A stretch of 64,000 nt of DNA. Origin: Rhynchopus sp. YZ270_cl-10. Lineage: Eukaryota > Euglenozoa > Diplonemea > Diplonemida > Diplonemidae. The position numbers and the translations under genes were made by a program. The notes under the pieces were generated by a model. That model did not search any database and was not told where the DNA came from. It was given only the letters and a program-made list of their open reading frames with translations. Shown here in pieces: positions 34,317 to 44,402 of the stretch (position 1 is its first letter; each line of letters starts with the position of its first letter). Where the stretch lies: contig OZ037845.1 of NCBI GenBank assembly GCA_964035575.1, positions 1,488,001 to 1,552,000 of the forward strand. Direction: 5' to 3'.

Positions 34317-35710
34317 AATCCGGATTGTTTTGTTTCTCAAGAATGCATGTACTCGCATCGTCCTGCAAGAAGCGGAGGGAGCGAGAGTGAAGACTACCCG
34401 AAAATGCCCCATCCCCCCCCTATTTTTTCCGCGTTCTTTTCCCACCCCCTTCAGTTTTTTGTCCCCATAGTTTGAGGGCGTGTCTTCTTCTTCTCGTTCA
34501 AACTGTCGTAGGAAGTTTGTGTTTTCGTGTGTCCTTTTGGTTACAAAAAGACTTTTGACGTAAACTTTACGTGACGTCTATCTATTTTTTCATCCCCAAA
34601 AAAAGAAGTTTCAGAACTTCCCCCCCTTTGTTCTGTACTTCTCGAGAAAAAAAATAACCGCGTTTCTGTGAAAGAAAGAGTACGTTGGAGTTCATCATCC
34701 CAACCCAGTATGTAGGCAGTGTAGGAAAAAATTAAATTGTCGCTGCAGAAAAAAAATTTTTTTTTGGCCGAAAAAAAAAAAATGGCGCACGAATACAAAA
34801 ATGTGGGGCGCATGACTTCATTGTTCACTATCCCATGAGGAACTGAGGGAGATAGTGAATTAGTTTTTTGTAATCGTGTGTTTGTTTGTTTTTTTTTTTT
34901 TAATGTTGTTCTTTTTGTTGGTGAAGAGAGTGGGTGGGGGAGGGGAGGTTTTGTATTGTTGCTGATGACATTATTTTATAGCTTTGTTTTTTTCCCCCTA
35001 TTTTTCACCCTTTTTTTTGACATTCCTTGGGAAACCCGCGCCGAGCACTTAAGTGGAAATAAACCTTCATATTCATTCTAAACAACACACAAATTAACAT
35101 AACCATTCCCACTTTTTTAAATAAAAAGAGCACAAATTCCCTTTACGGGAGACCACTGTCTTCTGGCAGCTAGTTTCAGGAATGTTTCAAAGAAGGAGGG
35201 AAATTGTGAAAAAGGACAACAAAATAATTGATGAGCAACATTCAGAAAAGTTGTGAGGTGTTTTTTTTTTTTTAACCCCTTTCCCCCTTTATTTTTGGAA
35301 GTCGGACGAAGCAGAAAGGACCCCTCAGAGGCAGAGAGAGTAATTGGTTTTCCACTATTTTGCTTTTTTTTTCTTTTGTTGAAAAAAAAATGGCTGCAAA
35401 AATGTGACTTATATGCGCATTTTTCTTAGTCCTTTTTTCAATGATTCTTTTCTTTTATAACAATGTGTGGCAGGGAAAACCCTCCACAGCTCCCATATTC
35501 CCCCAGCATTGGTTTGCAGTAGATCTTGTTTTGGCGTTTCTTTTTTTCTTTTTTTTTTTTTTTTTTTTTTTTTTGCTTTTGTTATTTATTGTACCTTCTA
35601 TTCAGTAGGATGGAGAGTATATGAAATAATTATGTTGCTTTTCTTTTTTACAGAGACTGTTGGAGAGAGTGAGAGCAACGGCTTTCACCCCCAACTTCCC
35701 TCTATTCATA

Positions 35711-35750
35711 GGTGATTAAGCAAGGTTTGCTTATTCTCATCTTATCAACA
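35711..35750 (+). repeat. E-family hairpin element, copy 4
   Basis: Stem TAAGCAA (35717-35723) with TTGCTTA (35727-35733), longer than in other copies, then TTCTCATCTTATCAA. A T-rich tract and TTTTGCAG follow about 40 nt later, resembling an intron 3' end. Confidence 0.5.
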
Positions 35751-36022
35751 TTTTTCTTTTTCTTTTTTTTGATTTTGCAGTAGTAGCTTGAACCCTAGGT
35801 TCATCTAAAATCTGCAAAATCAAAAAAAAATTTTTCTTAGTTTGGTAATGTCTACAAGGCATTTTGTTTTCCCCTCCCCTCTCCATCAGTTCCGTGCCTC
35901 AAAGGCATACATGGAGCAATATGGATGGTATAATAAAATGGAAAGGGAAAAAAAAAATCAAAATTTTCGGATGAGAGGAACACCAACCTCTCTTCCTCAA
36001 GTTGATTTTTTTTTTTTTGGAA

Positions 36023-36062
36023 GGTGACTGGGCAGGGGGAGGCTTAGGATCATCTTACAAAA
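36023..36062 (+). repeat. E-family hairpin element, copy 5
   Basis: Stem CTGGGC (36028-36033) with GCTTAG (36042-36047); two C-G or A-T pairs of other copies are G-U here. Loop AGGGGGAG, tail GATCATCTTACAA. Confidence 0.55.
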
Positions 36063-36461
36063 TTTTTCTCATTTTTATTTTTTTTTTTGTTTACAACGTG
36101 AAAGATGAGTGTGCCCTTCAGGTATGGTCATCTTTTACATATTATTTTTTTTTTCATTTTTTTTTTAATGTGGTTTTCTCCGATCTACGTAGGAGTTTGA
36201 GAGAAAAATCCACATTTCCCTTCCCCCCGGTTCCCCGATGTTAAAAAGACGTCTGTGTCCATGCGAGGCTCATTCGCCCTTTTTTTCTCTTTTTTTGCAT
36301 TTTTTTTTCTTGATGAATTTTCCTTCTGTGAATTTTTTTTTTTTTATATTATAGTGAAGTGTTTTCTTCGTTGTTGAAAAAAAAAAGAAACAAACAGAAC
36401 TCTTGTCGCAACCTTTTCCACCTACGACCATACAAGGGAGAAGAAACCATTTTTTAAAAGG

Positions 36462-37398
36462 ATCAGTCCTATTCGTGGTCATTTACCCCCCCCCCCCTTT
36501 GGGTCGGTGAACCGGAAATTTTGGAAATAAGGGGGTAAAATAAGGGGGGGGGGGTAAATGAGGGGGTAAGGGGGGGGGGGTAAATTACCATGTTATGGGT
36601 TAGGTCATGTTTTTGGGTGGGAAGGGGGGACTTTTTCATACACGGTGGGGTAAAATTTTGCACAACACAGTGTGACGACACATGCTCTCATGACAAATGT
36701 GTCATCTGAAAAAAATTCCTCACTTCCTTGCGACATCGCAAGCAGTCATGCATCATGGATCCACATCATCCACATCATCTTTCTGCCCGTGCCTGAACCA
36801 TGACTGGTCAGGGATCACGGTGTTGCCTCAGATTCCGTGAGGTGTCCCAAACGTATCGCCCACGCAGCACAAACGTACCCACCTGCACCCATCTACCTGC
36901 ACACGTGATGTAAAACAGGGTGAAAGATTATTTGCACTTTACCCCTTTCCTCATTTCGAGCTTGTCTCCAGCTTCAAATCAGACGAGTCCTACAGTCTCC
37001 GGATGTACGACCCGCTGAACACATCAGCCCCTCCCAGCAAACCATAAAACAAAACAGGTATGCGCTGCACTAAGTGAAACTATTACCCCATAATTACACG
37101 CCAGGTGGTGTTTTGCCACTCGTTCCCTGAACCCCCTCGCTTCGCTCGTGGGTTTAGGTCACTCGTGACAAAACACCACCTGGCGTGTTGCGGCGATAAT
37201 TACCCAAAAATTACCTGGTGGCTGGTACTTTACCCCCCCAGGGGGGTAAAGTACCAGCCACAACAGGGTATTATAAGGGGGGGGGGTAAATTACCATGTT
37301 ATTTTGGCCTGAACCGTTTTTTTCTGAAAAAGGGGGTAAAATAAGGGGGGGGGGTAAATTTAGGGGGGGGGGGGTAAATGACCACGAATAGGACTGAT
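36462..37398. mobile_element. 937-bp element with long perfect terminal inverted repeats
   Basis: The ends match perfectly for 30 or more bases, from ATCAGTCCTATTCGTGGTC inward through TCATTTACCCCCCC. The body contains two 20-bp perfect palindromes, ACACGCCAGGTGGTGTTTTG (37096-37115 with 37169-37188) and TGGCTGGTACTTTACCCCCC (37219-37238 with 37241-37260), and several GGGGGGTAAATTACC repeats. No coding frame. Superfamily unclear; no firm target duplication. Confidence 0.65.
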
Positions 37399-38081
37399 AC
37401 TTTATATTTTTGCGGAATTAGATAAAAAGGAAGAGATGATGAATGGACTTCCCTTTTTTTTTTCTTTTTTTTTTTTTTCTTTTGTCTGTTTGTTCCGAGA
37501 TGTTTGCCGTTTTCCCATCCCCCGGTTCCCCCCCAGCAGCAAAGCAGGATAGTGGTTAACAGAAGGACAAGAAAAAAAACTGATTCTTCCTCTCCCCCCC
37601 CCTCCCTTACTCCTACCCCCCCACTCCCACATACCTGCTTACACGACTCTTCCTTATTACCCGCACCTCAGCAAAATTCGTGATGTAAACCACGAAAGGG
37701 AAACACATGGTTTTCAGTCCACTTCCTGGTATTCTGGTCATGCAGCAAGGTACACTGTCACAGAGACGGCTTTGTATTTCAAATTTTTGGAGTACTTCAA
37801 GTATTTGGCGTACAAAAAAAAAAAAGTCGTCAAATTACCCGCAAAAATTCTCCATGCTGATGACACCACTCTCCATCATCACAGTGCGCTTATTGCTCAA
37901 CCCCACACCTCGTATCACACCATACTGCTTTCATTCCACAAAAAATACCCCCTTTTTTTTCTTTTCCAGGTGTCCCACACAACATTTGGGGCATCGCACA
38001 CACACATTGCGTTGGACAACAACGAAGGGATGTGCCCTACCATATGCCCCCAATGAGCCTGGGTGACGCCCATCTGTAACC
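37399..38081. other. spacer before the pseudo-helicase gene
   Basis: No gene of its own. It holds an E-like hairpin (37749) and a pyrimidine tract ending TTTTCCAG at about 37969 that could be a 5' UTR splice acceptor. Confidence 0.45.
37749..37795 (+). repeat. E-like hairpin, GGTACA subfamily
   Basis: GGTACACTGTCACAGAGACG with tail TTTGTATTTCAAATTTTTGG. Outer TACA/TGTA and inner GTC/GGC pairings as in the copy at 8912. Confidence 0.4.
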
Positions 38082-39065
38082 ATGGCAGAGCAAAGTGCCT
38101 TGGAGCGGGCCCTGCCGTGCTTGAGGGGTGGGGGAGATGTGGTCGTCGTGACCCCAGCTGCGCCTGCGTCTGCCTGCATCGCGCCTGTATTGGAGCTCAT
38201 AGAGGAGGGTACCGTGCGGACTGTGCTTCTTGTTGTGAACGACCCTGAGTCGTACATCAATGCAGTGCGCAACGTGAACATCTCCATCGACACTACAGAC
38301 ACAGACACAGACACACCACAGGTTCTAGTCGGCACTCCGCACCAGCTTCTTATGAGGGAGGATTTCCCTGTAGATATGGTGTACATCTGTGCGTACGGCT
38401 TTGATGCGGCGCGCTATGAAGCGGCTGTGGTGTTGGTCAAAACGCTTGCGTTGCAGGTGTGTGTCATCGCGCCTGCGGTGTGTACGTTGCTTACGAAGGT
38501 GGAGGCAGCGTGCAACCACCCGGTACGCATTGTGGTGAGGGAGCGCGTTGAAACGGCGTGCGACTTTACGCAGTTCTACATTGCAGTGGAGGAGGCGTTC
38601 AAGGTCGAGACGCTGTTCGACCTATACGACAGTGTCTCCATCATACGCTCTGTCATTCTCTGTCAATGCCGCACCACAGCAGACTCCCTGCGGCAGCAGA
38701 TGGTCTCCGTAGGCCACAACGTAGGTGTGCTGCACGGAAACTCCTCTGAGCAAGACATAGTGTCCACGGTAAGAGACTTCTGTACAGGGAGCATCCGGGT
38801 CATGATCCTCACGCTTGACGATATACTAAAGAACGTAGGGAAAGACATTAGCCACCATCGCTGGCTCGCAATTTTTTACAGTGTACCCGCGCAGAGCGAA
38901 CACTATATCCACAACTTCTGCTCCAGACGCCGCTACGGCCACATGCACGACGTGATATACTTCTTCAGTGCAGCAGAAACAGGCATGCTCCTAGAGATGA
39001 ACGCATACTACAGAGACGCCATCCACGAGCTGCCCATGGATCTCTCAGCAGCCCTAACGCATTAG
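38082..39065 (+). CDS. eIF4A-derived pseudo-helicase
   Basis: Intronless, 327 residues. The second half aligns with the eIF4A C-lobe: FTQFYIAVEEAFKVETLFDL matches [20 protein letters not shown], then YDSVSIIRSVILCQCR, and the end YYRDAIHELPMDLSAALTH matches [18 protein letters not shown]. In the first half GGGDVVVVTPA aligns with the Walker A region but has no GKT, and VLVGTPHQLL with [22 protein letters not shown] and HRIGRSGR are all replaced (ICAYG, IAP, DDILKN, YIHNFCSRRR). ATP binding and unwinding are therefore unlikely, yet the frame is intact and codon use is normal. It lies 170 bp before full copy 5. A regulatory decoy of eIF4A is a guess. Confidence 0.85.
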   Translation: MAEQSALERALPCLRGGGDVVVVTPAAPASACIAPVLELIEEGTVRTVLLVVNDPESYINAVRNVNISIDTTDTDTDTPQVLVGTPHQLLMREDFPVDMVYICAYGFDAARYEAAVVLVKTLALQVCVIAPAVCTLLTKVEAACNHPVRIVVRERVETACDFTQFYIAVEEAFKVETLFDLYDSVSIIRSVILCQCRTTADSLRQQMVSVGHNVGVLHGNSSEQDIVSTVRDFCTGSIRVMILTLDDILKNVGKDISHHRWLAIFYSVPAQSEHYIHNFCSRRRYGHMHDVIYFFSAAETGMLLEMNAYYRDAIHELPMDLSAALTH

Positions 39066-39237
39066 CCAGAGTTTGCTTGCCTATGCTCTGGCCTGAAAAA
39101 TAAATAAAGAACGTGAAAAAGAACAATAGACAGGTGGGGTTTTTTACTATAAGTTTGCTATGTTTGGTCACTTCCAGTGACCAAACTTCCTCTCCCACCC
39201 TCAACACAACACACCAGAGACAAATAAGACATCAATC

Positions 39238-41053
39238 ATGGCTGAGGCAAAGCACGAGCCCCGTGACCACGACTCCTTCCAGGATGACACCCTCCCCGAC
39301 GACGTCAAGGTTGTCCCGTCTTTCGACGAGATGCCCCTGCACACCAACCTTCTCCGTGGAATTTACTCCTACGGGTATGCAGTCTTTGCTTCCTTTCCTG
39401 TCACACAACACTTTTGTAATCATTTCACCCCCACCACAGATTCGAGAAGCCGTCTGCCATCCAGCAGCGCGCGATCATCCCTTTCATCAAGGGAGGTGAC
39501 CTGATCGCCCAGGCCCAGTCCGGAACCGGCAAGACCGGAGCCTTCACGATTGGTCTCCTCCAGCGCATGGACTGGACCAACCGTGCCTGCCAGGGACTTG
39601 TCCTCTCGCCCACCCGCGAGCTGGCCACCCAGACCGAGAGCGTGATCTCCTCCATTGGAGAGTACCTCTGTGACGGACCGTTCTGCCACACCTTCGTGGG
39701 TATGTTGCTTGTTTTGTGTTTTATTTTGCGTCTGTTGTTTTGTCTCGTTTGGGTCTGTGATGACATTGAATACACCGCAACGGTCTGACCTGCTTCTTTG
39801 CGATGCTTACAACCGTATTGACGTCCCCTTCATTGGGGGCAACTGAGATCCTCTCACCTGTGTGTTCCCTTTCAACTGCTTCCAGCGCGCCATGTGTCCC
39901 CTTGCTTCCACATGAGGTACGGGTCAGATAGGATCGCAAGACACCCATCCACACACAAAGCTTCACACCACGCAGTAATGATGATATTGTAAATACATCC
40001 GCAACGGTCTTGATGAGCCTGTTCGCAGGCGATGGTTAGAACTCTTTCTTCGTATTACACTGACACTCTTCACTCTGTCGTTACCGTCATTTTTTGTGTT
40101 TTGTTGTTTGTTTTTGTGACCTGACACTTTTTCACCCTTGTCTTTTCTCACCACAGGAGGAACCCGTGTGACTGACGATCTCGCCAAGCTCCAGAAGGGA
40201 GTTCTGGTGGCTGTCGGAACCCCCGGACGTGTGTTCGACGTTATCAAACGTGGAGCCCTGAAGACCGATCACCTTAAGGTATGCAAGAAAGCCCGTTGAC
40301 GACAACACCAACAACACAGCACACACACGACACACACACACACACAACACACAACACACACAGGTGCTCTGCCTTGACGAGGCTGACGAGATGCTTTCCC
40401 AGGGATTCTCCGAGCAGATCTACGAGATCTTCAAGTTCCTCCCCAAGGAGGTGCAGGTGTGCCTGTTCTCCGCCACCATGCCCCCGGAGGTGCTGGACCT
40501 GACCCAGAAGTTCATGCGTGAGCCCATCCGTATCCTTGTGAAGAAGGAGGCCCTGACCCTTGAGGGAATCAAGCAGTTCTACGTGGCTGTTGAGGAGGAG
40601 TACAAGCTCGAGACCCTCATGGACCTGTACGACTCCGTGTCGATTGCGCAGTCTGTGATCTTCTGCAACACCCGCCGGAAGGTCGACTGGCTGTCCGAGA
40701 AGATGAACGACAAGGAGTTCACCGTGTCGTTCATGCACGCGGACATGCAGAAGGGAGAGCGTGAAAAGGTGATGAAGGTGTTCCGCTCTGGATCGTCGCG
40801 TGTGCTGATCTCGACCGATCTGCTTGCCCGTGGTATCGACGTGCAGCACGTTTCCATCGTGATCAACTTCGACCTTCCCGCCAACAGAGAGAACTACCTT
40901 CACCGTATCGGTCGTTCCGGACGTTACGGACGTAAGGGTGTTGCCATCAACTTCGTCAACACCAAGGACGTCCCTCTGCTCAAGGAGCTCCAGGAGTTCT
41001 ACAACACCACCATCGAGGAGCTCCCCATGGACTTCGCCTCCCACTTGGAGTAG
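39238..41053 (+). CDS. eIF4A: eIF4A, full copy 5
   Basis: Exons 39238-39374, 39440-39699, 40157-40278 and 40364-41053. It begins MAEAKHE like copy 1 and has the same post-stop hairpin, but its leader is unlike copy 1's and unlike the array cassette. Intron 1 is shorter (65 bp) and introns carry scattered differences, so this copy is the least homogenised. Confidence 0.93.
39751..39851 (+). ncRNA. box C/D snoRNA in eIF4A intron 2 (copy 5)
   Basis: Identical boxes and terminal stem to copy 1. Confidence 0.8.
39883..40066 (+). ncRNA. second structured intron unit (copy 5)
   Basis: Two bases longer than the others because of an extra CA in ACACACAAAGC, otherwise the same unit. Confidence 0.5.
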
Positions 41054-41748
41054 AACTGCGGTTGCAGTTGTCATTTTTTTTTTATTTGCAGGAACTTGCC
41101 TATGTGTCCCGATGACCCATTTCCTCCCACCCACCCGATCAGATTTAGTCAGAAGAGTTGTGCCGTCTCATGTTCCTATCAGCTAGCTTTTAGGTTCCAT
41201 GAGGCGCAGTTTTTTTTTTTTATTTTTGAAATGCTATTTCTGGACGACCTGATGCGCTGCAGTCTTTTCTGTTAGTGTACCATCTTTGTCTTAGGCGCGC
41301 ATTTTTTTTTTTTTTTTGTTTTTTGGAGAAGCTTTTTTTTTGTTTTTATTTTGAGTAAACGCGTTTTTCCGCTCTTTCGGAGTCGGGTGCGACCGTTTTA
41401 CATTTTAGTTTTTTTATTTTTTGCAACCACATCTGTCCAGAAGGCTGAACTACCCCCTTTTCTTGCCGCACTTCAACGGAGGGAAGGCTCATTTTGAGTC
41501 TTCAAGCTGTCTGTGGTAAGGCCTGGGGGTTTTTCTCTATTTTTTTTTTTTTTTTTTTATTGTTTCCCCACCCCCTTCTGTTTTCGGTTGTGTCGCAGTT
41601 AATGCTTTATTTTCATGGTTTTCTTTATCAAAGGGCAGAAGTATTTCTTTTATTTTAGGATCTTTTGGGAAGATAACGGCAAAATGCCATATTTTTTATT
41701 TGGAGTTTGTATGACAAACATTCATTTTTTTTATTTTATTTTTATCAA

Positions 41749-41787
41749 AGGTAACTAAGCACAGTGCGGCTTAAGTTCATCTTTCAG
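41749..41787 (+). repeat. E-family hairpin element, copy 6
   Basis: Stem TAAGC (41756-41760) with GCTTA (41769-41773), loop ACAGTGCG, tail GTTCATCTTTCAG. Confidence 0.55.
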
Positions 41788-41842
41788 GGTTTCTTTTGAT
41801 TTTCTTTTTATTGGGTCTGTTGAAGGGAGACTCTTTGTAAGA

Positions 41843-41880
41843 TCATGTGTGCACGAGAGGTTCCTTATCTTACAAAATTT
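41843..41880 (+). repeat. E-family hairpin element, weak copy
   Basis: GTGTGCACGAGAGG followed by TTCCTTATCTTACAAAATTT. Loop and tail fit the family; the stem is poor. Confidence 0.35.
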
Positions 41881-42140
41881 TCTTTTTAATCCAATTTCCC
41901 CCCCTCCCCAACCCAGGGAAGAGTCCCCCTTTTTTGAAGAGACTCAATATGCAATAATATAAGAAAACGAAAATGGACAACAAAGAAAATAAAATTGGAA
42001 ACTTCATTTTTCCGAAGTTTTTTTATTTATTTATTTTGGGGAAGAGATACCCTACGGGTGGCAGGGTGCAAAGTCCACCGCCACAACGTTATCCCCGAAA
42101 AAAACATTTTTGTTCCCATTCTCGATGTAGTTTTTTTTAA

Positions 42141-42174
42141 GGTGACTAAACACGAGAGGCTTATGTTCATCTAA
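42141..42174 (+). repeat. E-family hairpin element, copy 7
   Basis: GGTGACTAAAC with loop ACGAGAG and GCTTA; one mismatch in the stem. Tail TGTTCATCTAAA. Confidence 0.45.
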
Positions 42175-42202
42175 AAAAACTTTTTTTTTTTTTTTTTTTG
42201 AT

Positions 42203-42232
42203 CTGTGCACGAGAGGCACATTTCATCTTGAG
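42203..42232 (+). repeat. E-family hairpin element, copy 8
   Basis: Stem TGTGC (42204-42208) with GCACA (42216-42220), a complete replacement of the usual CTAAGC/GCTTAG pair. Loop ACGAGAG, tail TTTCATCTTG. Confidence 0.55.
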
Positions 42233-42385
42233 ATATTTTTCTATCAATAATTGAATTGGTAGAGATATCACCCATTTTTTTGGTTTTCTGTTCCTTTTTT
42301 TTTCTTCTAGAAGTTTTAGGGAAGTACTTCAAGGTGGGGGGAAAAGTAAGGGACAGACGACCTACGTACTGCTAACATTTGTTAG

Positions 42386-42421
42386 GTGTGTGTGCACGAG
42401 GGGAGCATTCATCTTACAAGT
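42386..42421 (+). repeat. E-family hairpin element, copy 9
   Basis: Stem GTGC/GCAT (42392-42395 with 42405-42408, one G-U pair), loop ACGAGGGGA, tail TTCATCTTACAAG. Confidence 0.45.
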
Positions 42422-42849
42422 TTTCTTTGTTACCCACCCCCTTCCTCATCCAAAATCCCTTTTTGATTTCTCCGATCAGAACGTTTTGTGTTCCTCTGTC
42501 TTGATATGGGCCGTAGCGTGTTGGTCGGGAGGCATTTTTATTTTTATTTTTTTGCTTTCTTTTGTGGGGGTTGGGGTGTTTCTTAAGGAAATTTGTTATG
42601 TTTCCTCAAGGAATTGCATTTTCTGTTTCCAAACGAAAGCGTGGGGGGAGGAGAGAGCGGGGGTCACCCTTCTCTCTCTCTCGCTCTGCTGTGCTCTCGT
42701 CTTCCGGTTTAAAAATGGGGGAAAAAAACCAACAAGGAAAAGCAGAAAGAAAAAAAAAAATGGCGGGAAAAAAGGCAGTTGCGTAAAAAAAAAGGGTTCC
42801 CTTTTTTAAGATGTTGCCGTCAACTGTGATCGTCACTTTCAACTGCTTC

Positions 42850-43031
42850 CAGCGCGCCATGTGTCCCCTTGCTTCCACATGAGGTACGGGTCAGATAGGA
42901 TCGCAAGACACCCATCCACACAAAGCTTCACACCACGCAGTAATGATGATATTGTAAATACATCCGCAACGGTCTTGATGAGCCTGTTCGCAGGCGATGG
43001 TTAGAACTCTTTCTTCGTATTACACTGACAC
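42850..43031 (+). ncRNA. stand-alone copy A of the eIF4A-intron unit
   Basis: A 182-nt copy of the second structured intron unit outside any eIF4A gene. Similarity runs from about 42836 (CTTTCAACTGCTTCC) to the terminal CTGACAC and stops there. The C in CTGCTTCC links it to copies 3 and 5. The upstream C/D snoRNA is not included. Independent transcription is likely if it is functional. Confidence 0.55.
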
Positions 43032-43068
43032 CATGCAACGGTGATCAACAGGAATACTTCGCACCACC

Positions 43069-43250
43069 CAGCGCGCCATGTGTCCCCTTGCTTCCACATG
43101 AGGTACGGGTCAGATAGGATCGCAAGACACCCATCCACACAAAGCTTCACACCACGCAGTAATGATGATATTGTAAATACATCCGCAACGGTCTTGATGA
43201 GCCTGTTCGCAGGCGATGGTTAGAACTCTTTCTTCGTATTACACTGACAC
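43069..43250 (+). ncRNA. stand-alone copy B of the eIF4A-intron unit
   Basis: A second 182-nt copy in the same direction, 37 bp after copy A and 160 bp before the methyltransferase start. Both its ends agree with those of copy A to within a few bases, which defines the unit. Confidence 0.55.
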
Positions 43251-43409
43251 ACCCACACCCCCACCTCCACCTTTCACTTTCATCCACACTTCATTGTACC
43301 ACTCTTCTCCACCACACTTGCGACCTACCCAACCTCTGACCCCTTACTCCTCCCACCCACCCCCAAACATTTTCACACCTCACATCCTACAACAGACCCA
43401 CACAAAATC

Positions 43410-44402
43410 ATGCGGGTCACCGGCGCAGTCGTTGTTGTTGGGTGCATAGCGGGGTCGTACAAATGGTCTGGCTGGACCGGTGTTGCACTAGCCGGGGGTG
43501 GGCTCTGCGTCGGGCTCATCCTGCCTCTCATCACAGCACCGAAGAAGGCAAAATTTGAGGGCGGCTACGAGGAGCTGGACCACACCCTTTTGAACATCGT
43601 CGCCGACACACAATGGATGAACCTCGGGATGTGGTCTGTTGCTACTCCGATGAATGGAAAGACACCTGAACTCTATCACGTCGCGTGCGCACGCTTGGCA
43701 CACCATTTAGGCAATTTTTGCAGCCTTTCCCCTAATGACAGTGTTTTGGACGTCGGGTTTGGGAGGGGACAGCAGTGTTTGTATTGGTTTGACACCTTTG
43801 AGATTAAGTCGTTGGTTGGGGTGAATATTTCGCCGAATGAGGTGGCTGCGGCGCAGGCGAAGTTGGGGAGGACACAGCATAAGGAGAAGGTGCGTTTTGA
43901 GGTGGGGAGCGCGACTGCGCTGGAGGCAGTAGCGAAGGGGGAGCAGTTCTCTGTGGTGCTGTCGTTGGATTCTGCGTATCATTACGCGCCTTCGAGGGTA
44001 GGGTTTTTGGAGCAGAGCTTTGCCGCACTGCAGCCAGGCGGGAGGTTCGCAGCAGCGGACATTGTTGCAGTGCGTCCTCTGTCCTCATGGTCGTTCCCAG
44101 CACGGTGCATACTGCGTATGGTCTGCACCTTCTCGTCGCTCCCTGAGAGTAACCTTGTCACTCTCGTAGAGTATGAAGCGCAGCTCAAGGCAATAGGCTA
44201 CACAGACATCCGATCAGAGTCGATTGGGGCAGATGTGTTTCCAGGGTTCGCGTCGTTCCTGCGAAGGCATGAGAGAACGTTGGAAGGTGTGGCGCAGACG
44301 CATGTGTGGAGGAGGTATCGTCTCGTTGCATCTCTCGCAGACTACGTCCACTTCAACGATGTCCTCGACTTTGTGGTTGTCACTGCGAAGAAGCCGGAAT
44401 AG
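43410..44402 (+). CDS. membrane-anchored SAM-dependent methyltransferase
   Basis: Intronless, 330 residues. The N-terminus has two hydrophobic segments (about 4-18 and 24-43), predicting membrane anchoring. A class I Rossmann methyltransferase follows: motif I VLDVGFGRGQQ (112-122), an acidic/Asn position in VGVNISPNEV, and a motif-IV-like VVLSLDSAYHY. NLGMWS before the domain and the G-NISP-E-V pattern resemble small-molecule methyltransferases of the sterol/tocopherol type. The substrate cannot be told from sequence; a lipid is suggested by the membrane segments. The start ATG follows a CA/CT-rich leader, and two structured RNA-like units lie just upstream. Confidence 0.85.
   Translation: MRVTGAVVVVGCIAGSYKWSGWTGVALAGGGLCVGLILPLITAPKKAKFEGGYEELDHTLLNIVADTQWMNLGMWSVATPMNGKTPELYHVACARLAHHLGNFCSLSPNDSVLDVGFGRGQQCLYWFDTFEIKSLVGVNISPNEVAAAQAKLGRTQHKEKVRFEVGSATALEAVAKGEQFSVVLSLDSAYHYAPSRVGFLEQSFAALQPGGRFAAADIVAVRPLSSWSFPARCILRMVCTFSSLPESNLVTLVEYEAQLKAIGYTDIRSESIGADVFPGFASFLRRHERTLEGVAQTHVWRRYRLVASLADYVHFNDVLDFVVVTAKKPE

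Larger units (their letters stand above)
34317..36461. other. 3' flank of copy 4 and AT-rich spacer
   Basis: No gene. About 480 bp (roughly 34401-34880) is absent from the equivalent flanks of copies 2 and 3 and ends with a 9-bp hairpin TTCACTATC/GATAGTGAA. The shared flank resumes near 34900. Two E-family hairpins lie at 35711 and 36023. A fragment near 36230-36275 resembles the array 3' flank (CCCGATGTTAAAAAGACGTC). Confidence 0.55.
41070..42835. other. AT-rich spacer with a cluster of E hairpins
   Basis: No protein gene. Five E-family hairpins occur between 41751 and 42420 on the same strand, each followed by T-rich sequence; they are listed separately. Two structured units of the eIF4A-intron type follow directly after. 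Confidence 0.5.

Noticed and set aside
37749-37790. Spliceosomal snRNA (ACAGAGA and AATTTTTGG, like a U6 box and an Sm site)
   Set aside because: Both motifs are short, sit in a hairpin that recurs without them elsewhere, and the rest of any snRNA is missing.
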